64,000 nucleotides of DNA, taken from positions 47,553,662-47,617,661 of the forward strand of contig JALGQZ010000001.1 in assembly GCA_023105745.1 (NCBI GenBank), given 5' to 3'. The translations under genes were made by a program, and so were the position numbers. The notes under the pieces were generated by a model. The model made no database searches. It was not told the origin of the DNA and saw only the letters and a program-made list of their open reading frames with translations. Source of the DNA: Austropuccinia psidii (lineage: Eukaryota > Basidiomycota > Pucciniomycetes > Pucciniales > Sphaerophragmiaceae). This document shows positions 35,072-47,943 of the stretch, piece by piece (position 1 is the stretch's first letter; each line of letters starts with the position of its first letter).

Positions 35072-36060
35072 ATTGTGGGAACTCCTTTTGTTGTGGGATA
35101 AATAAGTACCTTGAGGCTGAAATTATTGGTGAGTCTGTTTTGAATTTCAGAATGAGCCAATAACCATGGGTTCTAAGGTGTATTAGCTGCCCCTCTAAAT
35201 ATACTGAAAAAGATACCCTTTTGATGAGATCACAAATCAATTATTTAGTTTTGTGGCTTTCCAATTAGAGAATTTTCTTCAGCAGTCTCTATCAGTCTGA
35301 CAATAAAAGATCACCATGATAATAATGGTAATAGTTAATATTTTTTTTAATAATTTAGGTTTGCTTAGCTTTCTTGTTATTGATTATAATTCCTTTTGAT
35401 TGATTCTTCTAGGATTCCTTCTTTCAATACCTGAGATTTTTAGAAAATATTCTTTAAGATCACTATTAATATTAATGATAATCTTGATAGCTAGCTAATA
35501 CTTTTAAAGGTGATTTGATAATACTATCAATATAGCTATAATAATTTAAGGGTAAGATAATTCTTTAAGGGTGGTTTTGTTTAATATAAGGGTAAGATAT
35601 AAATGATATAATAGTAATATACTACTATTAGGATCAATATAAATATAATCCAATATACCCAAAAGTCTTATGATATAAGGTATAAGGGTAAGATGATATT
35701 TCTTCTATAAATAAGGGTTATTTATAAATTAGATAAGATCACTAACTATAATATCTTCAAACACTACTTCAACACTACTACTATAATGGTAAGACTATTA
35801 AATAATATTAAACTCTTTCATTAATATTATGAATATCTTTCATTAATTAATCATAAATAATACTATACAATACTGAGCCTTGCTACTGATCTTTTTCAAT
35901 ATAAATACTAGATTATCCTACTAGAGAAGGGATGGATTGATCCTCAAGATGATTGTCCAAATTAGAAGCATGGGGGGGAAAACAGGGAGAGAGGCCCTTT
36001 ATTTATACCTTTTGGGCCCTCCATAGAGCCTTCACAAAACAAGGGACTTAGAAAAATTCC

Positions 36061-36478
36061 ACCTTGAGACATTTTTGCTGGTGAGTAAATTGAAAAAGGT
36101 ATCATTTGATCAAGATATTGCACCATATGTTTGGTTGATTGCACCATTTTTTAAAACTGTATTCTTATCTCTACTAACTTAATTTTTCTTCTTAACACCC
36201 TTGAGACACTTTTGCTTGTGGTTAAATTTGGAATGGTGTCATTTTCTACAGATATTGCACCATATGTTTGGTTGATTGCACCATAATTTTGAATTATACT
36301 GATATTTGAACTAAACTTTATTCTTATTATGCACAACCTTGATTCATTTTTGCTAGTGGTTAAATTTGGAATGGTATCATTTGATAAAGATATTGCACCA
36401 TATATTTGGTTGATTGCACCATTTTTTAAAGCTGTATTCTTATCTCTACTAACCTTCTTTTTCTTCTTCACAGCCTTG
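36061..36478. repeat. Three tandem copies of a ~141-bp unit
   Basis: Each copy has atattgcaccatatgtttgg followed by ttgattgcacca, and a cttgagacattttgct- or ccttgattcatttttgct-like segment. Copies start near 36064, 36204 and 36345. The 106-residue minus-strand ORF across them is a by-product of the repeat. Confidence 0.85.
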
Positions 36479-36537
36479 ATCTGTATTTAGTTGAGTATTT
36501 TTCTATGAAAAATTTAATTTGTAAGTAATACCTGTAA

Positions 36538-36772
36538 TGTTTGGTTATTGGAGTTTAAGTGGGGATTGAGTAATGTAACACTAAGTTAATTTATATGTAA
36601 GTGTTTTTTTATGTCAAGACATGTAACACATGATGTTGTAAGAGTAATGGTATCACTTATGTAATATTACACATGTTTATTTATATTTAATATTTGTACA
36701 AGCTGGATTATTTTTAAGCATATTCTTGTACCTAGTATATAGTTTATAGTATCATTTCTCTTCTTTAATCCA
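36538..36772 (+). repeat. Copia-like LTR (235 bp) with primer site
   Basis: Starts tgtttggttattggagttta, contains gtaatgtaacacta and ttgtacaagctgg, and ends tttaatcca. It is followed by tgatatctagagc, close to the TGGTATCAGAGC primer site for initiator tRNA-Met. The internal part after it is lost within ~270 bases. Confidence 0.55.
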
Positions 36773-36948
36773 TGATATCTAGAGCATTATTGATATTATG
36801 GGGTTGAGGCAATATGTGACTATAGGTAGAATTTGATGTAGATTCCAGTGGAATACTTTTTTTTGTTATTTTAATATAATTCTCTTCCTTTTCTTTCAAT
36901 TTCTTTTGCTTTTATCTTTCACTTTTTATCTTTATTTTCTTCTTATAT

Positions 36949-36977
36949 ATATTATTATTATTATTATTATTATTATT
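36949..36977. repeat. ATT microsatellite
   Basis: About nine perfect att units after tatat. Confidence 0.9.
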
Positions 36978-37041
36978 GATTAGAGTTTTGGATTTGACAT
37001 TGTGGATTTGAACCTTGGAAAAACTGGTATGAAATACCACA

Positions 37042-37173
37042 ACGTGAAAGAAATAATTCTTTAATTATTTAATTGTGGCTATAATAATTCTTTATTATTA
37101 TCTTTCATAAGAACAGTCATAGTACTGTTGATTAATAGTAATATTATCAGCTGTTTGATAGACACACCTTACA
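37042..37173 (+). repeat. Right end of the split A/D-family LTR
   Basis: acgtgaaagaaataattc through acaccttaca matches the last ~130 bases of the Ty3 LTR family and completes the fragment ending at 35071. Confidence 0.82.
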
Positions 37174-37179
37174 GCTATA

Positions 37180-38700
37180 ATAATTCCTTTGTAGGAACCT
37201 GATAAGCTTTCAAAAAGTGGCTTGATCAAAAATATTGATCAGGAATTGGGAGCTGGAGATATATTGTGGTGTTGATTTTTCCACTAAATCCATGTGAATG
37301 GTGCGCATGGGGCACCCAAGGTATTACAAATGATGGATAAAAGGAAGTTAGTGAGATTTGTTAGTCTCACAGATAAAGGGAGACTTTTCTTTATCAGGTA
37401 AGCCAACTTTTCTTGTCGAAGCAGATCTAGGATGTCTTATTGATACTTTCAAATATTTCCTTGAAGAGAAGTACAGCTATTTGAAGTTAATCACTGATGC
37501 ACATAAAACTGCTTCAAACTTATCCTTTGAGAAGTACCTCTTATTTTGAGGTAAGGGAGGAGAGATCTTCATTTTTGATATTCAGGTGGCCATTGAACAA
37601 TTACACAATACTGATCAAATTAAACTTCATATTAGGTACATATAAACAGTTTTTAACGTTCAGTACCACATAATAGAACTTCAGCTGCATGTTAAATATT
37701 TCAAGAGGTAGTAGATGCCTCTGTGAGGCAACTGTGGTAACTTTGGCCTCTATTTCTTCAAAATTGCTGTAAGATAATTTAGGAGAGTTGAACATATGAT
37801 TAGGAGCACCAAATTTAACAACCACCTGGCTGCAAATAGGATCCTGTGAGCCTCATATTGTTGCGAGAATCTGAGCTAAGGAACGCTGATATTTTGAATT
37901 TTTCTGTTTCTTTTCTTGGCAGAATAGTCTAGGGTGGAAATTTTGTGAGCAGAACTACTCCTTTTTGTGTGCAGTCCATCTTTTGCTGTGTTTACCCTGG
38001 CTACAAAGAAAGGGATTCTGTGTGGTTCATAATAATCAGTAAAGGTTTCAGAGGATCCTGTCTCCTTGTATTTCAAGTGCAGCTATTATGAAGTCTGTGA
38101 CTGGCAAAGTCCTGAATTCAGGATAAAATTCCCAGATTTCTTTCAATGATATCTTCATTGAAGATGAGACTTTTGAAAAATCGACTCAAGGGAGGGTTAC
38201 CTCCCAGCTTACTAAGCAAGAAGTAAGAAAGGAGCTCATCGAGAACCACAAAGCTTACTGAATTAAACGCGATCATACGTTTTCAAAAGGTTGTCTATAT
38301 AACTTTTCAGATTTATTTTCAAACAAATCTCTTCCAGTCCAGCTATACTCGTTCTCTCTTGATGGCGCTTTTGGTTGCGCATTGCTCAGAAATTTTGGAC
38401 TGGAGTAGGTGTGAATTCTTGATATTTTCAGAGTTTATTATTCTTTAAATACTATTTAAATTATTCTGGTGGGGATGCCGTTGATGGCTTCAAGACTAGA
38501 CTTTGTCCATTTTTTTGATCCGCTAGTGCACCCATTGTTGGTGCGAGCCTTCTCACATACATCAAGTAAGTCTCTGGATTGTAAGTTGATTTTGATGCTC
38601 CTTTTCCAGTGGCTATAGTTGGTTCCATAAAGGATTTGTATCGTGGATGTGATTTTTATGTTCATGGTCTTTTTAATCATTTTTGGAATCTCTTTATTTT
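37180..38700 (-). pseudogene. Copia gag-protease-integrase start, copy 2
   Basis: Read on the minus strand: gag N-terminus (38680; ILYGTNYSHWKRSIKINLQS, DLLDVCEK), a gag middle with stops, a degraded zinc-knuckle zone (about 38030-37900), a protease-like segment (37825-37601; HMFNSPKLSYSNF, then KNCLYVPNMKFNLISI), and the gag-pre-integrase/integrase start (about 37400-37200; CETNKSH-LPF, then IHMDLVE and FDQATF). The order is that of Copia (Pseudoviridae). The protease D-S-G is lost (KFGAPNHMF). Many stops and frameshifts are present. It is cut at 37173 by the Ty3 LTR mosaic and resumes at 34560-34183. Confidence 0.75.
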
Positions 38701-38742
38701 TACTAATTTGAGTTTTTTTGAAGTTTTCAAGAGTATCAACTG

Positions 38743-38911
38743 TGTAAATCTGATAGGTTGTGAGTAAGAAAATAGATTACAAAAAAATATATTCCTACGA
38801 GTATTATAGCATAGGAGTACAAAAGATGAGAAGTATTATTTTTATAGAGGGTGAGTTCTATACAGTAGCTTCTCAATTTGATGCCCAACTTCTTTGACCA
38901 AAGAGGTAACA
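38743..38911 (-). repeat. Candidate Copia LTR, copy 2 (169 bp)
   Basis: Same length and near-identical sequence to 28124-28292. On the minus strand it is followed by tgatactcttg and the Copia gag. Borders are inferred. Confidence 0.5.
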
Positions 38912-39751
38912 TATTAATTTTAGGATAATATTTATTTTGGCTAATATCACTTGAAGTTGTTTTTTCATTGTTCTATGATAACAACGGATTGTAGTTTACT
39001 ATGGATCAATGAGCTTGGTCTGTAAGGAGGGATCAGAATCAGTTTCTAATCCATGCCTTGCTTCCTATTCCAGTTTTTATTTCTTTGGTCTGGGATAGAA
39101 CTAAAATCAGCTTTTCACGGCTTCATTTCAAAAATTACTATTGAGAGAACTAAACCCAAAATTGTTCATGGGGGAAAACTTTCTTTTGGAAAGATTTATA
39201 ATCTTAGCTCAATTGTATACTTCCTTGATATATCAGGATTCCTTTTACAAGCCCAAAAATATAGATTCAGATACTAGTTATTCCAAATGATTTTGATACA
39301 ATTTCATGAACTGTGGTTTTTTACATTTCTCCTGAAATTTTGAAGTCCTTTTCCCATCTTTGGCAAAATGACATCCAGAGGGGCTGTAATTTATGGCCTT
39401 TTCATAAAACCTAACTTCATAGGCTGTATAATGATATTCCCAGTAGCTCAAGTTATTGCAAAGTCAAAGAAAATAGATTCACTTAGAAAATTCTCACCAC
39501 TGACTTTAATGTGAAAATTTGAAGCTTAATGGTTATTAATGCGAAAATATTTTTTCCTTTTATCTTTTTGGACGAATGGAGCTATCATTTTTTGTGACTT
39601 GAATAGAAATTTAGGCAACATTTGAACAATAGAAGAACTTGCAAGAATATGAGTTGAATTGGTAATCTTCTAATATATTTTTTCAAGATGGTAGGAATGG
39701 TTTGCAAAATAGTTTGTGGATATCGATGAAATACTGGAAATATTCATAAGA

Positions 39752-39857
39752 ACCGGGTTAGTTTTTTTTAATTAACGGTAGAACAGCCGCCTTTGAAATT
39801 TGAACGATATTTCTAAGCTGAAAGCAGATGATGGGGGTTTGACTCCTTCACCCGGTA
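39752..39857 (+). pseudogene. tRNA-like gene with D-arm insertion (diverged copy)
   Basis: Same acceptor stem and T arm region as 29938-30034, but about nine extra bases (ttttttaat-like) lie in the D arm, destroying the A box. The T loop has ttcg changed to tttg. The anticodon loop ctttgaa is kept. Probably non-functional. Confidence 0.6.
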
Positions 39858-40063
39858 AATTTTTCTTGTCTGAGCCCCACTTTGATTTTTTTCATACTCA
39901 AGAGGGCCGCATCAGCTATTTATTTAAGAATTTTGATGCAGAAGCTTAAGCTGGGTCAATTGAATGTGAAGAATACCATATATACCCTTAATTAGACACA
40001 TACGATGTATTTTCAATCCACTCAGTCATTTACGCATCAATCCCGCCCCATTGATTCCTCAAT

Positions 40064-42795
40064 CTCACACATTTAGCTGGTATTGATATGTATAATAAAG
40101 GATGGAGAATTATTTGAGCTATCTGTCTCTCAAGTCTTGGAGATTCTACAAAACTATTCTCTTGATTCATTTATTTTTTGTAAATTCTATTCTTGAGAAA
40201 GGAAATTGCAATGATCCTTGATAATTATAACTGTTAGGTGAACAAATACTCTCGAAAAATATTAATAATCAAATTCAAGTTAAATAATAGTTTGATATTC
40301 TCATTTTATTTATTAAAAAGGTTTTTCTTTTCATTGTAAACCATTTTACAAGTTTTCTCAAGCTAAAATCTATTCTGAAAATTTATTAAAGGTTTTTACA
40401 TGAACAAGAAGGTAAAGCTGTTTGTTGAAAATTTGCCTTCATAAAAAAGATTGTTTTTTCAGAATATTTCAAACCACTCCTTATGAATACTTAATAGAAG
40501 TTTTAGAGAAGAGTTCAGAAAATTTGAACCTATAAAATATTATCTCCACATCACACAGACTTGTAAAGATTCATTTCCAAGATAACATTGATTATTATCT
40601 TAATCTTCCTAAACTTTCAATAAAAATTGAATACCAGATTACTCTAATTTGTTTCTATTATGGTTCAAATTTCTTTATAACTATTATTATTTTGAACTTA
40701 ATTACTTTGAAATTTTCAGGGAATTAACACAAGTCCAACATTTGAAAAATCTTTATGGATAGAATCAAAGTTTTTTAGATCAAACATTTGAATATCTATC
40801 CAAGAAAATTCTAAATAATTTACTAATTCAAGATTCATGAAGATCTTATTCATAAATAAAACTAATAAATTAGACAAAGCCTTCCATTTTACATCTTATT
40901 CTTGAGTTGCGTTAGAATGAATAATTTATTCACATTTCGTGTTTTTTCGAATCATTATAGGGAGAGATTGAATGTTGTCTTATCCTGAAGAGAATATGCA
41001 AAATTTTCAGTTAGTGTTTTCACCAATTCTTGCTCTTTTGATACTTTTTTCATGAGACAGGATTTTTTGAGCCAAAATAATTAAATATGCTGTATAGTGA
41101 AGCTCCATTAGTCTGATATGAATACGCCTAATTTCGGAAGGTGTTAAAGCAATCAATAAACCTAGCTTCACTTCCAAAGTTTTAGATATTTGATTTTATC
41201 TAGAAATATTAAGCTTGCTGCACATTACTGCAAGATATATATTCCTGTTATCTTTTAAACAAATTGAATCGTTGTTGAGTTATGATGTGAAGTAAAATCT
41301 ATATAAGGTCTAAAAAATAGAAGACAATTCAGAAATATGAGTTGATTCAGTAATTGTTTGGTATGTTTTTCAACATGATAGGAATAGTTATCACAATTCT
41401 TTGGGTATATGTATGAAATCCTGGAAAGATTTATAAGCACCGGGTTAGTTTAACGGTAGAACAACCGCCTTTGAAGTTTGAAAAATGTGTCCAAGCTGAA
41501 AGCAGATGATGGGGGTTCGACTCCTTCACCCGGTTGAATTGTTTTGGCTGAGCCCAACTTTTATGGTTTTTACAGCTACAAGAGGTCGCTATAAACTATT
41601 TCTTCAAGCATTTGGATGCATAACCTTAAGGTTTCAATTGAATGGTTCCCAGACCATATATCTCCTTAATTAGACACTTTCTATTTACTTTAAATTCACT
41701 GAGTTGTTTAGACGAGGATACTTGCCCAATAATTTCGTCAATTTCACACATTTAGCTAGCATCTGAATGTATAACAAAACATGAAGAATTATTTGACCTG
41801 TCTTCCCTTTGATCTGTGGAATTTCTACAAAATTGTTATCTCCTTTTGATTCTTCTCTGAAAATTCTCTTTCTGAGAACGGAAATTGCAATGATCCTTGA
41901 TAATCAGAACTCTTAAGTATACCGGTGATATCTAAAATCATAATCAAATAAACGCTGAAGAATCATTCTAGACTTCGATTCTATTTATTCCAAAGTCTTT
42001 CTTTTCAATTGATACCATTCAAAAGGTTCTTGCTAGCTAGAATGTATTAGGAAAGTAGATTGAAGCTTCTTACAAGGACAAAAAGGTAAATGGAACTGTT
42101 GGATCTTGATAGAAAAAACTCTTAATAGTTTGTCCTTTTTTTCTGAAGGGGTTTAGAATCAAATATGATTTAATAAAAAGGATTTTCTGTAAAGTTTTGT
42201 CAAACTACTCCCTTCGAATACATAAGAGGAACTACAGGGAAGAGCTCAATAATTCACAACTGTAGAAAATTATCTCTACTTAACTCATACTTGGAACGAT
42301 TACTTCAAAAGATTACATTGATTCTGATCTTTATCTTCCTGGGTTTACCAAAAAACCAACCTGAATACCAGCTTACTTGAATTTATGTCTATTCGCGTTC
42401 AGATTTATTTATGAGCAATAGTATTTTTAAGTCATTTATTTGGCCATCTTCAAGAAATGACCACAAATTTCACGTTCAAAAAAGTATTTATTATGGATAG
42501 AATCAAAAATCTTCCGATTAACCATTTCAAATACTTATTAAATAATATTCTTAATTATTTCAGTAATTCAAACCTCATGAAATTCGTATTAAACAGGGAG
42601 GACAATTAACTTCAAAAAGACTTCCTCTTCACACATTATTTTTGAATTGTGTCGGATTGAAAAATTTCTTCATGTGACATTCGTCTCCCAATAATTAAAG
42701 GGAGAGATTGAACCTTGCCGTATGCAGGTTAAAATCTGCAAAATTTTGAGTTAGTTTTTCAATAAATTTTTTCTTCTGGTATTATTTTGAAATTA
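40064..42795. repeat. Tandem units (period 1,680 bp), copy 2
   Basis: The anchor tcacacatttagct lies at 40064 and 41744, again exactly 1,680 apart. The tail of an earlier unit, with the diverged tRNA-like gene, lies upstream at 39108-39994. The last unit follows the first (gggagagattgaacc-type segment) to about 42795, then similarity is lost before the expected tRNA position. Confidence 0.75.
41439..41535 (+). tRNA. tRNA-like gene, probable Gln (UUG), identical to the 29938 copy
   Basis: 97 bases identical to 29938-30034, at the same offset (1,375 bases) from the unit anchor. Acceptor stem, A box and B box are intact, and about 25 bases interrupt the anticodon arm. Same doubt about the anticodon stem. 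Confidence 0.5.
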
Positions 42796-45209
42796 AATGC
42801 TAATTTATCAAAAGGTTTAACTAGAAAGGGAACTATGGGGGTATATAATATTTTATTTCTTAGGGAAATACGATTGAGTCTATTTGAAATATTCTTCAGT
42901 AATCAAAATTTCAAACAGAAAGGTCTTCCATAATTTCTGGTGGAGTAAATAGACCTATAATCCACCTTTTTGCTTCCTTAAGATGGAATACTGCTAATTT
43001 ATTTCTTTTAATTAATGTCAGAATTTGCAGTTTTATGGCCCACCTAAATATTTCTGTAAATATATCATGGAAGATATGAGGTTTTATAATTGGAGATTAA
43101 AAAGGGAATATGGAAAGAGAGGAATCATTTTTACAATGATTGATTTCTGATTATATTTTGAATATTTATGAATACTTTATCACTCTAATAACTTAGTTTG
43201 AGATATTTAGCTTCAAAAAAAGAAAGGAAAACACTTCCATTTAGAACAAACTGAATTCATTTGATATTTTATTAATTCTCCATTGCATAATATATGATTC
43301 GGAAAGACTCATATAGATAAAATTTTAAAAAAACAAATTATATATGATAACCAGATTAATATCAATCATGTTTCGAATTAATTTTGTAAGTTTTTTATAT
43401 TATTTCCAATTTAAATAAAAGCGCTGGCATATTATCCTATTATAACAACTAATAGAAGTCCTCTTTTTTCATAAGCTCCTAAGATTAATTTGCAGCTGAT
43501 ATTTATAAGACAACTTTAATTTCGACAAAAGAAGGTTTTTTAGTTTCTGATTTGATTGAAACCTTAATAATTAGTCACTATTTAAGTATTAGAATATTTA
43601 TGGATATTCTCAGATATGTCTTTTTTTATAATACACGAGTAAAATTTATGAGCATAATGCTTTATTCAAATTAAGAAGGTTCTTTTACAACAAAAATTGT
43701 GATTCCATTATGTATAAATATTTTCTATTTTCTCTCAAGCCTTTTGTGAAATATCTGAAAGGCTCTTTCATCTTTCAGAAGATCATCCTGTGATTCATTG
43801 CAACAAAAAATAAGCAGAAATCGCTAAATTTGACAGCCTAAACATGGTTTGTTTTTCTTTTTCATGACACAGATTGAAGGCGGAGATGAAATTTAATCCT
43901 TAAATTAACTTTCATTATTCACTGAGATATAGGGTAGGTGTTTTGAGTGTGTATCTGGTAAAGATATAGCAAGCTATCTCTAAACCAACAATATGTGTCA
44001 GCCTCCTGGCCCTTTGACATGAGTTTCTGCTTGACAAGGGAGATGGTGGAAATTTTTCAATAAATTACAAAACTATTTGGAAGAGCCTTACTATCTCATC
44101 TCACAATGCATTTATAATTGAAGTATAAGCTCTTATAGCTTGAATATAGTCAAGATATTTATTTGTTTAAGAAATAACTACGTTGTTTTAGATATGAAAC
44201 AAAAGGTCAAGTATACTAATTGGTGTTGTAAGCTCATGATATAATTTCAATTTTGTTAGCAAACAATATTTCTACATATTTTAGAGATACAACTAACCTT
44301 GATCTATGATATTATTAAGTATGGGACAGTAGCCTAATGCAACTATTTTTCATTTTTAAGGGAAGTTTGAAGTGACATAACATGTAAAAGCTAGAATACT
44401 ATGGAAAATATGGGTTGGCTCAGAACTCTTTAATTATATTTGAGAACATGGTAGAAATTGTAATCAATGTCTTTTCACCATATAAAATTTGAATTGTGAG
44501 AAGGAGAATGACCACTGGGTGAGTCTCACCATCAAAATTCAGATGAAGGTTTCTTTGATAACCATGTGCACTAGTTTATTATGGGCTTTGTTTGATTTAC
44601 TTTAATAAGCTCAATTTACACACATTATATCATACAAATAGAAACCAGTAATTTTTTGGGTCATGTGGATCAAAGCCATTCAGTCCTTTTTTGTGACAAA
44701 ATGAGAGGGCCTAGGTATCATGATCTACTTCCAGCTATTTCCCTGCTTGAATGAATGTCATACAAGATATCATAAAACTAGTCACAACACATAAAGGCTT
44801 TTACTTATATTGAATTAAGCTTTTTCTCTTACATAAATCTGATGAGCTGTGGCTGATTATCTTGAAGTTTGAAATGCTTGACTATTTTTTTAATTGTGAC
44901 TGTCATACTAAAATATCAAAGGGCTTTGAGATTTTTCTTACATTTATTTCCTTTGTCATATACACCTACCACTTAGGATATTTTTGTTTTTGTGAGCCTT
45001 TTATATATAACCACATATCCAAAATGGCCACAAAGAAATTTTTTGATAATTATTTCTTTTAAATAATTGTCTTAAAATAAATAAAAATGCTATAAGAAGG
45101 CATAAATGCTTAATTAACTTAGAATCTTATGAATAAACATGTGAAATGAATAACACCATTCAATTTCTCATGACATAACACACATATATCATCTTTACAG
45201 TATATCTTT
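42796..45209. other. AT-rich stretch without recognisable genes
   Basis: No frame longer than ~66 codons and no motif I recognise. May be decayed transposon sequence. Confidence 0.6.
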
Positions 45210-47134
45210 TGTGAGCCTTGAGGTATATTTTACATACCCAAATAGGCCAAAATTATCTTGAAAAGAAATTTTGAATTATACATAACTCATAAATCATGCA
45301 TATATTCAAAATTCATCATTTTTGATTTCAGAAAAGATGAATAACTTTTTATTGAGTAAGTAAATCCATGGATTTAAGGCCAGATTTGGATTCTACACAA
45401 AACTTCACCTAGGGTAGCTCCATAGAGTGAAGAAGCTCAAATTAACTCTTTGAGGTGGTAATATGGAAAATACTTCAATACCACATCATCAATACCACAT
45501 AAAAGATCTGTGAAAAATTTTGTTTTTCTTGATTTTACGCCAAAATAATGGGAAAGTGAGAAATCCCATGTTACACATACACTAAGAATAGTGTTATACA
45601 TTTTTTGAGCACTTAATATTATGGTATTCTTACATGCACTTTTGGTACACCCATAGTGGATATCTCACTTTAAGCTTAAATTTCTATTTTTGATGTGAAA
45701 AATAAGTAAGGGGGAAAAAAGACATCAAAGAGAGCCAGGGTACCCAACTTCTGAGGCCTCAGAGGCGTGGACAGCTCTAAAGCTTGGATACATGGCTGAT
45801 CTTAGACTAATTGGTAAACCAAAACCTTTTGGGAACTTGGTTACCATGTCACAACTACTGTAAATATTAAGAAAATAGCAAATAACCTGCTATTTTGATG
45901 TGCCAAGGAGGTAAAAAGCTACTTAGGCTCCTGTAACCAAGTCAATTCTTAATGACTTTCCATGGATAAGCCCCAAAAGAGTAATTAAAACCCTTTTTGG
46001 ACTTTTATCCATTGATTTACCTCATAGCAACCAGTCAAACACTGATATTTGCAATTCTACGTAGAAATGAAGTAAAAACTTCAAAAATTCATTAAAAATA
46101 CAATTCTTAATGAATCTGTCTGAAACTTTCAGGACCAATTGAGAACTGTATTATATATGGTACGACCAAAAAGAATTACAGTTTCACTAGTAAAATTCAA
46201 AGTTTTACTTACAGTCCATGTTTGGTTATTCTACGTGAAACACTGAATCTCCAAAAATTCACAGTAAATACAACCTGCGATGAAATTGTCAATAACATTG
46301 ATAACTTTGGGAAATCAATGATTAATTTGTAATAAAAGAAGATTTACAAATGTTACTCCTTTTATTCTTAACCATATTGGGGTTGGTAGTCACGTAAAAG
46401 CATCAATTAAGCAATTATGATAATTTTACGTGACAACAGATGATGTAAGTACTAATCCAAACAGGGTTTAATGCTTTCTCACTCACTGGTTTTTCAGTTT
46501 GCTCCATGGCACGCCTCTGTGAGCTTTTGTTGACTTAAAAGAGGCCTTCTCTTTCTGTTTTTTCCGCATCATCATCTTATTAATGATTTATATCAGTATT
46601 ACCAACAAGTAAGTATTAGTTAAAACTTTTCTTAAGTGTTTTATTCTTTCAGAATCAATCAGAAAGACATGAAATCATAGAAATCAACTGTATATTGTTG
46701 TAATACATTTATAAATTCATTTTGATCCTCTAAATCCACGATTCTACGCCAAATCTCTCTATCTTATCTTTCAAAAAGCTCTTTGGAATATTAGTGAGTG
46801 ATTTATCTTTAATTCTTAAAGTTTTTCTCTAAAAATGTGGTTTTCTTCAAGAATTATCATTATAATTATTCTTGCAAAAGATAATTATATATTAAAATGA
46901 TTTCTTATTTTAATAAAGAAGTTTTTATTATTAAATTCTTCTTGTAATTGATTCTTGTAGACAATTACTTGCTCAATGTTAAAATCACTAGTAGTGCTTG
47001 TCATGTGAAAGAAATAACTTTTTAATTATTTAATTGTGGTTATAATAATATTTTATTATTATATTTCATAAGAAAAGACATAGTACTGTTGATTAATAGT
47101 AATATTATCATCAGTTTCATAGTCACATCTTACA
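45210..47134 (+). repeat. 5' LTR of element D (1,925 bp)
   Basis: tgtgagccttgagg to catcttaca, full length, followed by tttgggggcctggccgtg (47135-47152) as in element A. Confidence 0.93.
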
Positions 47135-47152
47135 TTTGGGGGCCTGGCCGTG
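47135..47152 (+). other. Putative primer-binding site of element D
   Basis: tttgggggcctggccgtg, identical to element A (1729-1746), directly after the LTR. Confidence 0.55.
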
Positions 47153-47524
47153 TTTTTTTTGAACCTTGTACCCTTAATTAATATATTTTTAAGTTCTAAA
47201 ATATATTAATTTAATATTTTTTTTCTTCAATTTAAAGAAAAATTATTTTTATTTTTGAAATTGTCTTAAAATCTTATTTCATTGAGGAATTTGGTTTAAT
47301 TTTGTACTGTTTTTACACGTGGCTTTTTCACATCCAAAAACTTATAAAATTATTCTTTGAGTTACTCTGACTTAATTTTTTCATTCAAATTCTTAAATTT
47401 TAAATACTTTTTTTTTGAAAAGAATATTTTTTTTAATATCAAAAAATAATAAAACTTATAAAAAATCTTTTAAAAATATCTTAAATCATAAAAATAATTT
47501 CTTTTATCATATTTTCTCTTTAAG

Positions 47525-47683
47525 TGTCTTTAATCAAATACTGTGCAGCTGGCAACAGACTCAGTAAAAGATAAATCAATAGTCCCGAATCTTCAGGAGC
47601 AGAATCTGAAGAAAATATTGAGGTGCAGATTGCTAAAAGAGGCACCTTATTCAACTCGGAAAAAGCTAAATTACCACCAAAAG
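47525..47683 (+). pseudogene. ORF1 exon 1 of element D
   Basis: Flanked by an acceptor (tctctttaag) and the donor gtgtgt. Same frame and borders as A's exon 1, with 15 extra bases. A TAA at 47572-47574 stands where A reads tat, so this copy of the exon is interrupted. Confidence 0.6.
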
Positions 47684-47943
47684 GTGTGTATTTTATCTTA
47701 TATTTTCACCTTTTATCTTTAAATTGATGTGAAAATGGTGCATACCAGAAATGGAAGCAACTATTCAGTCCAACCAGATGGATGTGGACAAGGAAGAGGC
47801 AAGACCAAATCCAGAAGTGCCAAATCTTCCACAAGAAAGACACATCTGGAGGATGCCAGAGTTGCCCCCCATTCCCCAAGGTCTGTACCAACAGATTTTG
47901 ACGTAAATTCTGAGCCTGAACTGATTTATGGTAATATTTCCAG
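47684..47943 (+). other. Predicted intron of element D (260 nt)
   Basis: Donor gtgtgt, acceptor atatttccag. Same length as in A. Contains the gag-pol ATG (47735). Splicing yields P-P-K-G-L-N-H-F-Q in frame. Confidence 0.62.

Larger units (their letters stand above)
35072..37041. mobile_element. Insert (about 1.97 kb) within a broken LTR, probably a decayed retroelement
   Basis: It splits the LTR between taacac and acgtgaaag. Contents: 35334-35900, AT-rich with repeated taagggtaagat; 36061-36478, a triple 141-bp repeat; 36538-36772, a Copia-like LTR; and an ATT microsatellite. No transposase or pol frame is recognisable. Direct repeats at the borders are not clear, so one insertion event is inferred, not proven. 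Confidence 0.5.
38052..42628. repeat. Duplicated block, copy 2
   Basis: Counterpart of 27430-31127. It shares the Copia gag, the 169-bp candidate LTR and the tandem units, but keeps ~890 bases (39108-39994) that contain an extra tRNA-like gene. Confidence 0.85.

Noticed and set aside
36061..36478. CRISPR-like array
   Set aside because: Units are contiguous 141-bp copies without spacers, in a eukaryotic setting.
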